64,000 nt of DNA from Primula veris (taxonomy: Eukaryota; Streptophyta; Magnoliopsida; Ericales; Primulaceae), in the NCBI GenBank assembly GCA_963682055.1, contig OY821749.1, positions 501,001 to 565,000 of the forward strand, given 5' to 3'. The translations under genes and the position numbers were made by a program. This document shows positions 49,543 through 60,078 of the stretch, in pieces. The notes under the pieces were generated by a model, which was not told the origin of the DNA, did not search any database, and was given only the letters and a program-made list of their open reading frames with translations. Position 1 is the stretch's first letter. Every line of letters begins with the position of its first letter.

Positions 49543-49692
49543 AAAAACGATCGGTCGTTTTTGTGTTACGATCGATCGAAAAAGATCTGAATTCTTCCAG
49601 AGAGTAAGACTAAAAAACGATCGGTCATTTTGTGGAACGATCGGTCGTCTGTAGTAAAACGAGCGGTCGTTTTATCTGACGATCGATCGACT
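49543..49692. repeat. Internal AACGATCGGTCGTT repeat cluster upstream of ORF3
   Basis: Six copies or variants (including GATCGATCG forms) in 150 bp between the pol stop (49801) and ORF3. The same near-palindrome fills U3 of this element's LTRs, while the sequence around the copies is not LTR-like. Confidence 0.95.
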
Positions 49693-49800
49693 GTAAATGA
49701 GGTACAGAACAGAAAATTTTGGCACATTTCGACACAGATTTGGCAAGAAACAATAGCAAAAATACTGAAATATATGAAATTAATCAAATATATGTATATT

Positions 49801-52800
49801 TCACACATCAAACATGCCTAACTCTCGTCGAATAAAGCAAAATTGTTCCTCATTAAGGGGTTTTGTGAAAATATCGGCTAATTGCCTATCCGTACTTATA
49901 TATTCAAGAGTAATATCCCCTTTTTGGACATGATCCCGTAAAAAGTGATGACGTAAATTTATATGTTTAGTGCGAGAGTGTTGGATCGGATTTTTCGAAA
50001 GGTTTATAGCACTAGTATTATCACACAATATAGGTACACTATTAAAAGATAATTCAAAGTCGTTTAGTTGTTGACGCATCCAAAGGATTTGTGCGCAACA
50101 ACTACCCGCGGCGACGTATTCCGCCTCCGCCGTGGAAAGCGCAACCGAGTTTTGTTTCTTGCTATGCCAAGAAACTAAAGCGTTTCCTAAGAAATGGCAA
50201 GTGCCACTAGTACTCTTTCTATCTAATCGACAACCGGCAAAGTCGGCGTCGGAATAGCCAAGCAATTCGAAAGAAGTATCATGAGGATAAAACAATCCTA
50301 AATTGCAAGTACCTACAAGATATCTAAAAATGCGCTTAACGGCTATAACATGCGATTCCTTAGGGCAAGATTGATACCTAGCACACAAGCAAACACTAAA
50401 CATGATATCGGGTCTACTTGCGGTTAAATATAAGAGGGATCCAATCATACCTCTATAAAGCTTTTGATCCACGCTTTTACCCGATTCATCCTTGTCTAAT
50501 TTTGTTGCCGGACTCATCGGAATTCCTAGCGGCTTTGCATCGCTCATGTTGAATCGTTTGAGCAAGTCCCTCGTGTATTTGGCTTGATTGACGAAAATCC
50601 CGTCCTTTGTTTGTTTGATTTGCAATCCAAGAAAGTATGTGAGTTCACCCATCATGCTCATCTCGAATTCACCTTGCATACACTTAGAAAACTCCTCGCA
50701 CATGCGAGCATTAGTAGCACCGAATATAATATCATCAACATAAATTTGAATTAAAAGCATATCTTTTCCATCCTTTTTAATAAAAAGAGTAGTGTCTAAA
50801 GTACCACGAGAAAAACCCTTTTTGATCAAAAATTTACTAAGTCTTTCATACCAAGCCCGGGGTGCTTGTTTTAAACCATAAAGTGCTTTTCGAAGTTTGT
50901 ACACATGATTAGGAAACTCGTGATTTTCAAAACCGGGTGGTTGTTTTACATAAACTTCCTCATTAATAAAGCCGTTTAAAAATGCACTTTTAACATCCAT
51001 TTGAAACAATTTAAAACGTTTAAAAGAGGCATAAGCAAGCAACATTCTAATGGCTTCTAGTCTTGCTACGGGTGCGTAAGTTTCATCGAAATCGATGCCC
51101 TCTTCTTGATTATACCCTTGAGCTACGAGTCTAGCCTTATTTCTAATAACTACCCCGGATTCATCCATCTTATTACGAAATATCCATTTCGTACCTATAA
51201 TGGTTTTCTCACGCGGTCTAGGTACTAAGGTCCATACGTTACTACGCTCGAATTGATTTAATTCGTCATGCATAGCTAATACCCAACTCTCATCGAGTTC
51301 CGCTTCATGAATGTTCTTGGGCTCTAATTGAGACAAGAATGCAAAATGATTAACTATATTTCTTAAAGAAGAACGTGTATGCACTCTTTCTCCCGGGTTA
51401 CCCAAAATTAAATCTTGCGGATGGTGATTGGCATATCGCCATTCTTGAGGCAAATCCTCATGAATGTGTACACTAGATTCTAAGTCCTTTTGAAGTACAT
51501 CTATAGTGACTTCATCAACTACGGGTTCAACCTCTATTCTAGGCGTAGACTCTAAGCTAGATGCAACAAGATTGGAAGAAGATGCATTATGAAAAATATC
51601 ATCATTAATATTATGAACAATTAAAGGCTTATCAATCGTCGGCAAATTCTCATCAAACGAGACATGTACCGACTCTTCCACCAATAAAGTTCTTTTATTA
51701 AAAATACGATAAGCTTTACTCGATATAGCATATCCAACGAAAATTCCTTCGTCGGACTTAGCATCGAATTTCCCTAGATTATCCTTACCATTATTATGAA
51801 CATAGCATTTACAACCAAATGCACGTAAATGAGAAATATTGGGCTTTCGCTCATTCCATAATTCGTAAGGTGTCTTTTTTTAATATGGGCCTAATTAAGG
51901 CTCTATTTAAAATATAACAAGCGGAATTTACGGCTTCGGCCCAAAAATACTTTGGCAAATTATTTTCGCAAAGCATGGTCCGTGCCATTTCCTCTAGGGT
52001 TCTATTCTTCCTCTCAACTACCCCATTTTGTTGGGGCGTACGAGGGGCCGAAAAATTATGATCAATACCATTTTCATCACAATAAGTTTGAAATGGAGTA
52101 TTCTCAAATTCCTTACCATGATCGGTTCGGATACTTTTGATCATATAACCCTTTCGTGTTTGGAGCTTTTTGCAAATAATAGAGAATTCTCTAAATGCTT
52201 CATGCTTATGAGTTAAAAACAAGACCCACGTAAAGCGACTAAAATCGTCAACCATGACGAAAGCATATGCACGCCCGCCAAGACTAAGTGTCCGGGAGGG
52301 GCCAACTAAGTCCATATGAATGAGCTCCAAACAACGAGTAGTAGATATAATATTTTTAGACTTAAAAGAAATCTTTGTTTGTTTGCCTAATTGGCAAGCG
52401 TGACAAAGTTTGTCCTTTATATAAGGAGTTTTTGGTAAACCTATTACCAAATCTTTACTAGAAAGTTTAGCAAGTAAATCAAGACTTGCATGACCAAGTC
52501 GTCTATGCCACAACCAACCATTGTCGTTGATAGTAACAAGACATTTGACTTCCTCATCCACCGAACTATTCAAATCAATCATATAGACATTATTTTGTCT
52601 TTGACCCATAAGAATAGTTTTATTATCCGAAATACAATGAATAATGCAATGCGATTTTTCAAAAATGACTTTGTGACCCAAATCACAAAGTTGACTAATA
52701 CTAAGCAAGTTATGTTTAAGACCATCAACAAGCAATACATTATCAATAATGACATTAGATGGTTTAGAGATACTACCAATACCGATGATTTTGCCCTTGC

Positions 52801-52930
52801 TATTATCCCCGAAGGTCACAAAGCCTCCGTCTTTAGGTGCAAGAGTGGTGAATTTTGTTTTGTCTCCCGTCATATGTCTTGAGCATCCACTATCTAGGAA
52901 CCACTTGTCCTCGTTGATTTTTGATCTCAA
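49801..52930 (-). pseudogene. Element C pol (protease, integrase, RT, RNase H), one frameshift
   Basis: 52930-51851: protease DSGCSRHMTG, pre-integrase LWHRRLGHAS, CHACQLGK, integrase with RTDHGKEFEN and PQQNGVVERKNR. 51684-49801: the reverse transcriptase (YVDD, 50731-50742) and RNase H ([34 protein letters not shown]). The 165 bp between them are open in a third frame entered through a 7-base homopolymer at 51875-51881, so one inserted base explains the break. A stop also lies directly before the protease part, in a frame different from gag. All catalytic motifs are conserved. A sequencing error in the homopolymer is possible. Confidence 0.88.
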
Positions 52931-52952
52931 GCATACCTACAAGACAAAACGA

Positions 52953-54644
52953 TCATTGGTACCCTAATCCATTTTTGGGTCCTTGAGGGTTAGAGTCTCG
53001 ACCCTTTGGAATCCAAACCAAATCATTTCTACTTACTTTATACCTATTAGGGCAATATATATAATCCTCATAGTGGTCACTACGGTTGCAAGTAATACAT
53101 TTTATATGCGAGATAGGTTTAACAAAACGATTATAAACTAGGTTCCTTTTATATGAATTGTTCTTACGGGAGTAACTTGGGGTTCTATTTTCACTTTTCT
53201 CCACTTGTTTGGTGAATAGATTTTTATGCTTAGACGCTAAGAGAGGGTTGTATCCTACACCGGTTTTATCATACGCGCCTTGTTGAGAAGCTAATATAGT
53301 GCTTAGCATTTTACTACCTTTAGTGAACTTAGAGAGAGTGAGTTCGGCTCTATCCGCCTTTTCTTTACAAGAGCTTAGGTCTTTAACTAACCTATCATTT
53401 TCTAAGGTAAGTTCGGCATTTTTAGACGTGAGTGAGTCATTTGTTATAGCTAAGTTCTCTAGTTCGTCTTGTAAAGTAATTAACAATTTTCTAAAGGATT
53501 TGTTTTTACCTCTAGCTTTTTCTAAGGATTCTAACATATCATTTATATCAATTTCATCATCACTAGAAATAGAAGAGTTAGAGGAGTGAAAGCTTACATC
53601 CTCGGTATCGTTGTCTCTAGCCATGAGACATAGGTTTGCGACTTCTTCATTGTCGCTATCGGAGCTATCATCATCGCTCCCCCATGCGGCCAAGAATGCC
53701 TTCTTGTTTTCCCTTTTCTTTACGAACTTGTCCTTTTTCTTCAAGGGACATTCGTTTTGCATGTGGCCGGGTTTGTGACATTTGTAGCAAATGATTTCGT
53801 CCTTTTTGCTAGATTTTTCGGAAGTCTCTTCCTTATATTCCTTTTTCCGAAATCGTTGTCCACCCTTCTTTTTCCAACTTAGGAATTTGTTGTAGCGTTT
53901 GGCAAAGAGAGCCATCTCATCATCCTCACTAGATGAATCATTTTCGCTATCGTCATTTGTTGTGCATTTGAAAGCAATGCCTTTCTTCTTTTTCGAGTCA
54001 TCCTCATGCTTGCGAGTCGTCATGTCGAGTTCATGAGTGCTTAGGGATCCAATGAGGTTATCGAGAGAGAGAGTGTTCATGTCCTTGGCCTCTTGTATGG
54101 CCGTCACTTTAGATTCCCACTTCCTTGGAAGACTTCGAAGGATTTTCGTCACCATCTCCTTGCTCGAGTATACCTTTTCAAGTCTTTTAAGATCATTAGT
54201 AATCTTAGTAAAACGAGTGAACATAGAAGCAATAGACTCGTCATCATCGACTTTAAATAATTCATAATCATGAATAAGCATGCTAATTTTAGAGTCCTTA
54301 ACTTGACTAGTTCCTTCGTGCATAATAGCTAGCTTATCCCACATTTGCTTAGCGGTGTCACAACCGGAAATTTTATCGTATTCACTAGGCGAGAGCGCAC
54401 AAGTGATGGAAGTCATAGCCCTACAATTTAGGGAAAACGCAAGGCGTTCATCGGAATCTAGTTCCTCTACAAGTTTATCTTCGCCATTTCTCCTAGGCGT
54501 TCTATAGCCTTTGCTAATACTTATCCATTGGTCTATTTCAAACCCACAAAGGAAATTTTTCATAAGGTCTCTCCAGTAGGGATAGTTAGTGCCGTCAAAG
54601 AATGGGGGCCTAGTTATGGATTTAGAGTCGGCGTATGAAGACAT
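52953..54644 (-). CDS. Element C gag, 563 aa
   Basis: Starts about 52 nt after the primer-binding site. It has a UBN2-type gag domain (PPFFDGTNYPYW to LIGSLSTHEL), a zinc knuckle CYKCHKPGHMQNEC near residue 286, an acidic D/S-rich linker, a predicted coiled coil (residues about 370-450) and a second, altered Cys finger (CITCNRSDH). Homologous along its length to the gag of element B. It ends in a TGA about 20 nt before the pol frame opens, so pol needs a frame change or internal initiation, unless this copy is defective. Confidence 0.9.
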   Translation of the reverse strand: MSSYADSKSITRPPFFDGTNYPYWRDLMKNFLCGFEIDQWISISKGYRTPRRNGEDKLVEELDSDERLAFSLNCRAMTSITCALSPSEYDKISGCDTAKQMWDKLAIMHEGTSQVKDSKISMLIHDYELFKVDDDESIASMFTRFTKITNDLKRLEKVYSSKEMVTKILRSLPRKWESKVTAIQEAKDMNTLSLDNLIGSLSTHELDMTTRKHEDDSKKKKGIAFKCTTNDDSENDSSSEDDEMALFAKRYNKFLSWKKKGGQRFRKKEYKEETSEKSSKKDEIICYKCHKPGHMQNECPLKKKDKFVKKRENKKAFLAAWGSDDDSSDSDNEEVANLCLMARDNDTEDVSFHSSNSSISSDDEIDINDMLESLEKARGKNKSFRKLLITLQDELENLAITNDSLTSKNAELTLENDRLVKDLSSCKEKADRAELTLSKFTKGSKMLSTILASQQGAYDKTGVGYNPLLASKHKNLFTKQVEKSENRTPSYSRKNNSYKRNLVYNRFVKPISHIKCITCNRSDHYEDYIYCPNRYKVSRNDLVWIPKGRDSNPQGPKNGLGYQ

Positions 54645-54696
54645 AGCGGATCTTTAAACTATAAAATCGTTAGATTTATGTGAATAAAATAGCTAA

Positions 54697-54708
54697 GCTC
54701 TGATACCA
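54697..54708 (-). other. Element C primer-binding site (initiator tRNA-Met)
   Basis: Reads TGGTATCAGAGC on the - strand, two bases inside the 5' LTR border. Confidence 0.9.
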
Positions 54709-54710
54709 AT

Positions 54711-55964
54711 TGTTGGTCCGTAGGAGTCTAAACCTTAGAGGGGGGGTGAATAAGGTTTTCGTACGTTTTTCGCGGAATTAAATCTATGGGTATTTAACTA
54801 AGTTAATTAGTAGATTTTATAACCTAAACTTTTTCGTTACCAAATTAACGCTAAATAATATAAACAAGCAATAAATATAAGCGATAAATAAATACGTAAA
54901 GTAAAAGTTTAGGGAAAGAAATAACGCAAGATTTATAGAGGTTCGGCAAACCGCGCCTACGTCCTCTCCTCGGTATTTTCACTACCGAGTGTTTCACTAA
55001 AAATCTTCGTTTCAAGGTTACACCTTAACGAGCTTAATCAACCGATTACGCTCCCCCTCACTATATGAGTATCCCGAATAAATGACCTAGAGCTTTTAAG
55101 CTACACTTGCTTAAAAGCCTCTACCCAATTCACTCGCTCACTAATGAGTTTATAAAAATACTCTTTTACAAGTTTTGATTTCGAATCACTCACTAAAAAT
55201 TATCTCGATGTTTATACGATTACAATGAGAATATACTCGAGAATATTTTTGATTACAAGTGAGAAATGAGTAGTATAAGCTTGAAGGATTTCTTAGTAAG
55301 AATTGCTTAAAAGTTGTGAAAGCTTGGATAAGCTTCTTCAAAGTGTTTTGGGGCTTTTATAGAGTCACAAAGGTGCAGCAATAAATTTCAGACCGTTGCT
55401 GGTTGGTGAGTTCATTCAATGCTGTTTTTGCAGCAGTTCGCCCCATTTTCAGGAATAGCTTAAAAGCTGGATTTTGAAATTCTACAGAAACGATCGGTCG
55501 TTTCTGAAAAACGATCGGTCGTTTTTCAATTGGACTTACTGGACAAAATGTGCACTGAAACGATCGGTCGTTTCAGATTAATGATCGGTCGTTTTTGCTG
55601 AGTGCTCACTGGAAGAAATCATCAATAAAACGATCGGTCGTTTTATTATGGCGATCGGTCGTTTTTGTCCTATGCTCACTGGAAGGATTTTTTGCATTCA
55701 TGATCGATCGTTTAGGGTTGATCAGTCGTTTTTTGTTGTTCTGGGTTATATTCGGTTTTCTCGACAAACTTCGAAACCCCGTAACTAATTCGTTCCAACT
55801 CCGATTTAGGTTCCGCTTGAACCAATGGCTTCGTAATTACGCATTCAATCATTTAGACCCTTTAACACACTCGATAAATGATTAGTACGCAAAACGAGCT
55901 TTTATCATGTTTTACAAATATTGTTATCATCAAAATAATCGATTAGAAGAAACTACGTTCAACA
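54711..55964 (-). repeat. Element C 5' LTR
   Basis: Same length as the 3' LTR and, as far as I read, the same sequence. Confidence 0.95.
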
Positions 55965-55969
55965 CATTC

Positions 55970-56160
55970 CATTAAGGGTGATTACAATTTTAGCAGATTC
56001 AAATAGAAGTTTAAATCCTTTGTTCACCATAACAGACCCGGAAACCAGATTCTTGCGAATTTCCGGCACATGGAGCACGCCATTCAGTGTGAGCTCCTTT
56101 CCCGATGTCATCTTCAGCAGCACGGTTCCTTTTCCTTCCACCCTGGAAGTAGCCGAGTTC
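55970..56160 (-). pseudogene. Element D protease/pre-integrase fragment between elements C and B
   Basis: About 190 bp of D coding sequence ([26 protein letters not shown]), the segment that follows the protease in copia polyproteins. It continues the D frame from 61393 on one side and into 46197 on the other once elements B and C are ignored. Confidence 0.9.
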
Positions 56161-56165
56161 CCCAT

Positions 56166-57434
56166 TGTTGGCCCGTGTGGCTAAACCTTAGAGGGGGGGG
56201 GGGGGTGAATAAGGTTTTTGGCGATTTTCGCCTAATTAAAATTCTAAGCAACTAACCACCCAACTAATGCAATTCTAAGCTTAAGCGTTATAACAAGAGT
56301 TAAAGAATTGCTAGAATTACTTAACGCAAACAAGAAAATAAGCAATAAAATAAGTTGCGTAAAGTAAAAGTAAGGGAAAGGAATTGACACCGCGATTTAT
56401 AGAGGTTCGGCAAACGCGCCTACGTCCTCTCCTCGGTACTACCGAGTATTTCACTAAAAATCTTCTTGCGGATATTACAAATCCTATTGAGCTCAATCGA
56501 CCGATTGGCTCACCCTCTACCCGGGGTTCCTACTCTTGATACAAGTGCAAGAGAACACGTCTACGAGTCTACGACTCCCCCTCAGTTTATGAGTACCCGA
56601 ATGAAAAACCTAGAGCTTTTAAGCTTCACTTGCTTACAAAGCCTCTACCCGTTCACTCGCTCACAATTGAGTTTATAAAACACTCGATACAAATTTAGTT
56701 ACAAAAATGTAACTTCGCTCACGATTCTAATTGCTTCTTAAAAAGCTAATTGGTGAGTTGTTGATGACGATCGAGCTTGAATCTCCTTTTCTTTGATTTC
56801 CCTCTTTCTCGAATATATTCACCAAAATGGTGATTTTAGGGTTTTTATGAGAGAGGTTGAAGGATGTTAATAGATATTGTGATTGGTGATTTAGGAGAGA
56901 GATTGGGGTGGTTTTTATAACAGCAAAGTCTTTTTTTCTGGGTTATGACCGTTGAAGATATAACAGCTCTTTTCCAGAATAAGCTGAAAAGCTGTTTTCG
57001 AAAACTGCAGAAAACGATCGGTCGTTTTCTACAGTCGATCGGTCGTTTTACAGAAAACGATCGGTCATTTTCTGAAAACGATCGGTCATTTTCTGAAAAC
57101 GATCGGTCATTTTCTGAAAACGATCGGTCGTTTTTATACTGGACTCACTGGAAGAAATTGGATCAAAAACGATCGGTCGTTTTTGTCCAGTCGATCGGTC
57201 GACTGTAATCCTGGTCCCGTAAATCTTTGAATGCTCATAACTCCTTCGTTTTAGCTCCGATTTTGGTTCCGCTTGAACCTATGGATTCGTTATCGAATGC
57301 TCTATCATTTAAAGACCTGAAATATACGTTTTCTACCTTTGGACAAGACAAGCATTATATCATTGAAATCGTAAAATCATTAAACGCATAATCAAAGTAA
57401 TAATCAAAATCATTATTGAACTCTATGTTCAACA
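56166..57434 (-). repeat. Element B 3' LTR
   Basis: U3 repeats at 57011-57203 and a TATAAAAA box on the - strand at 56912-56919. It has a G-run of about 13 near its outer end. In this copy, three of the four 21-bp tandem units carry GGTCA instead of GGTCG. Confidence 0.93.
57011..57203. repeat. AACGATCGGTCGTT cluster with 21-bp tandem units, element B 3' LTR
   Basis: Four tandem 21-bp units (GATCGGTCRTTTTCTGAAAA-type) plus dispersed copies. The 5' LTR array at 60921-61156 has six units. Confidence 0.95.
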
Positions 57435-57727
57435 ATCTCCCCCATTTTGATTATGACAAACTAATGATGATTTTACAAGATACAAGAAAAATATCTCCTC
57501 CATTTTAACAAAACGCATTACACCAAATTATATCATTTTTCTCCCCCTTTGGCATTATCAAAATGCAATCAAAAAATAAAAGATGGGGTTATGTGAAGGG
57601 TTTTTAAAGAAAAACCAAACATGAGAAATGTAATTATGATGCATATACCCGACCCAACTAATCACATATATGTAGATATTATAGATTAGAGTATACCGAA
57701 TATGTGATGTGGAGTCAAGTCCGTTCG
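57435..57727 (-). other. Element B 3' untranslated region
   Basis: About 290 bp with two G-rich tracts on the - strand: next to the LTR (57437-57445, AATGGGGGAGAT) and at 57540-57549 (CAAAGGGGGAGA). No pol sequence. Confidence 0.75.
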
Positions 57728-60016
57728 CTAATGGCATTTGCATTGAGCGTTGCCGATTCCTAATAGGTGGTACCACTTGTTGGTATGCCTTCCACCTTTG
57801 TCGATTAATGGCACTTCATCCTTGATGGTGGAGTCGATCTTCTTGACTTCCACGGCTTTTGTCGGCGTTGCCAACCATTTGTTGATTTTCTCCTTTTGGA
57901 TGGAGATACCTTTTGTCGGTTTTGCCAACCACTTGTCGATTTTCTCCTTTTGGATGGAGATACCTATAACACAAGATTTGTCTTTTTGTACCCAATTTCT
58001 TTTGGGTCCGACATTGTTAGTGGCTCGGGTCTTTACTACCCATTTCAAATCGCTTCTACTAACTTGAAAACGATAAGGGCATCTAGAAGAAATATGCTCA
58101 TTTCTACTACAATGCACACAATGCTTAGACTTTTTAGTATAACGATAGTTATACGTAGTTCTAGAAAGGTTTTTCGGAGTATCCATTTTGGTTTTAAAAC
58201 CTATACCCTTCCTATCATTAAAAGATTTTTGAAAAATCTTGGAAGTACTCCTTTTAGGAAAAACAACCTCTTGTTTAGGTGGAATAGGAGTTTTTGAAAT
58301 ATTAGAGGCTTTAACGAAGCGGGGTTTGTTAGAAGTAGAGCCAATGCAATCAAAACCTATACCGCTCTTATCATTGAAATCTTTTTGACAACTCAAAAGG
58401 TTATCTAAAACGGTTTTACCTTTACAAAACTTTGAAATTGTTAAATTAAGTTTTTCAATGGAAATGACAAGATCGTTGTTTTTAGTTTTCAACGATTCAT
58501 TCTCGGTTTCTAAAACCTTGACCTTGTCATTTAAGTTAAAAGTATGAGAACTTAAAACCTTGTTTTTGCTTTTAACTTTATCGAAAGCATCTTTTAACTC
58601 TTCAAAATTTTCTAATAAATCGCAATCTAAAGAAGATGGTTTTGAAAGAGTTTTAGCAAGTCTAGACATCTCATTTTTAAGAAAATTGATCTCGGTTTGT
58701 AAAGACTCGTTTTTAATAATGAGATCATTGTTTTTATCTTTTAAGTCTTCCTTTTCGTCATCTATATCACTTAAAGAAAATGACGATTTCGGAATAGACT
58801 CATTTTCAATTTTATCTCTTTTTAAAGATCTTATTTCTTCATTGAGAGAAGAATTTATCTTTTTAAGAGATTTGACCTTCTCTACAAGCTTAGGAAATTT
58901 TTCGGAATAAATTCCACACATATGAATAAGTTCATCATGAGAGAATTCTTTTACCTCATCGTTGTCACTTTCGCTTGAGTGGTCACATTCGCTTGAAGAC
59001 AATTGGTTAGGCTCATTGTTGTCTTCCATGGCCATATAGCAACCAAGATGCGCGACTTCATCTTGGTCGGAGCTATCGCTAGAGCTTGAATCGAATATCT
59101 TCTTCTTGGCTTTGCTCTTGCGATTCTTGGCGCAATCTCTCGCCATGTGTCCTTCCTTGCCACAAGTATAGCAAAGAAAATCGTTAGAATAAATTGAATT
59201 ATTTGACGATTTACCTTTATGTTTGCGTTGGCCTTTAAGCTTTAGTATTTCCTTGACGATTCGAATGATTTCCATTGAATTTTCGTCGTCCTCGGATAGC
59301 TCATTGCTTTCGTCACAAGTCGTTCCTTTGAAAGCTATCTCCCTCTTTTTCGAGATTGGCTTGTGACTATTGAGGGTGATCTCGTGTGTAATGAGTGAAC
59401 CCGTCAAAGCATCAAAAGAGTATGTGTTCATGTCATGCGCCTCGTGAATTGCGGTGACCTTTGGTTCCCATTCCTTCGGTAAGCTCCGAATCACCTTAGA
59501 AACCATTTCCTTACAAGACAAACACTTACCAAGAGATGTTAATCCATTAGTAATAGTTGTAAATCTAGCAAGCATATCGGAAATAGTTTCTCCCTCGCTC
59601 ATCTTAAAGAGTTCGTAGTCATGAACTAAAATTTGGAGTTTGCAATCCTTAACTTGGTTAGTTCCCTCGTGCATAACTACTAACTTATCCCACATACCCT
59701 TTGCGGTTTTACAAGTGGAAATTTTGTTGTACTCGTTAGGAGAAACGGCACAAACAATAGCATACATCGCTTTGGCGTTCGTAGAGTAGGCTTCTAGTTG
59801 AGCGTTATCTAGGTCCTCTACGGGAATTGGGTTCTCGCTATTTTCGGATGTAGCTGCGGAATATCCTACTTTAATGGTCATACAAAGCCTAACATTAGAG
59901 CTTTGTAAAAACATGCTCATCCTATCCTTCCAATATGAAAAATTTATTCCATCAAAATATGGTGGTGTATTGGGTGATGAGGCTATGCCGGATGCGAAAT
60001 TAAGTATATTAGCCAT
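57728..60016 (-). CDS. Element B gag, 762 aa
   Basis: UBN2-type gag domain at the N-terminus (PPYFDGINFSYW to LITHEITLN), zinc knuckle CYTCGKEGHMARDC near residue 282, a long Lys/Glu/Asn-rich coiled-coil region (residues about 350-540), and a second Cys finger (CVHCSRNEHISSRC). The C-terminus holds a tandem duplication of a 16-17 residue unit beginning GISIQKEKI. The sequence then ends near a point where related elements continue into protease. It is about 200 residues longer than the gag of element C. No break. It likely packages its own RNA but depends on other elements for enzymes. Confidence 0.9.
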   Translation of the reverse strand: MANILNFASGIASSPNTPPYFDGINFSYWKDRMSMFLQSSNVRLCMTIKVGYSAATSENSENPIPVEDLDNAQLEAYSTNAKAMYAIVCAVSPNEYNKISTCKTAKGMWDKLVVMHEGTNQVKDCKLQILVHDYELFKMSEGETISDMLARFTTITNGLTSLGKCLSCKEMVSKVIRSLPKEWEPKVTAIHEAHDMNTYSFDALTGSLITHEITLNSHKPISKKREIAFKGTTCDESNELSEDDENSMEIIRIVKEILKLKGQRKHKGKSSNNSIYSNDFLCYTCGKEGHMARDCAKNRKSKAKKKIFDSSSSDSSDQDEVAHLGCYMAMEDNNEPNQLSSSECDHSSESDNDEVKEFSHDELIHMCGIYSEKFPKLVEKVKSLKKINSSLNEEIRSLKRDKIENESIPKSSFSLSDIDDEKEDLKDKNNDLIIKNESLQTEINFLKNEMSRLAKTLSKPSSLDCDLLENFEELKDAFDKVKSKNKVLSSHTFNLNDKVKVLETENESLKTKNNDLVISIEKLNLTISKFCKGKTVLDNLLSCQKDFNDKSGIGFDCIGSTSNKPRFVKASNISKTPIPPKQEVVFPKRSTSKIFQKSFNDRKGIGFKTKMDTPKNLSRTTYNYRYTKKSKHCVHCSRNEHISSRCPYRFQVSRSDLKWVVKTRATNNVGPKRNWVQKDKSCVIGISIQKEKIDKWLAKPTKGISIQKEKINKWLATPTKAVEVKKIDSTIKDEVPLIDKGGRHTNKWYHLLGIGNAQCKCH

Positions 60017-60064
60017 CGGGATCTTAACTCTAGAATCGTTAGATTCCTATATGCAAGAGCCTCG

Positions 60065-60076
60065 GCTCTGATACCA
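60065..60076 (-). other. Element B primer-binding site (initiator tRNA-Met)
   Basis: Reads TGGTATCAGAGC on the - strand, two bases inside the 5' LTR border. Confidence 0.9.
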
Positions 60077-60078
60077 AT

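Larger units (their letters stand above)
46203..55964 (-). mobile_element. Element C: Sirevirus-like Ty1/copia retrotransposon with ORF3 (9.8 kb), inserted in element D
   Basis: Two 1254-bp LTRs (46203-47456, 54711-55964) that I read as identical. Target duplication CATTC (46198-46202, 55965-55969), and removing the element restores continuous D coding sequence. The - strand order is LTR, primer-binding site, gag, pol, repeat cluster, ORF3, polypurine tracts, LTR. Gag and pol are in different frames and pol has one homopolymer frameshift. Identical LTRs make this the youngest insertion in the window. Confidence 0.95.
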
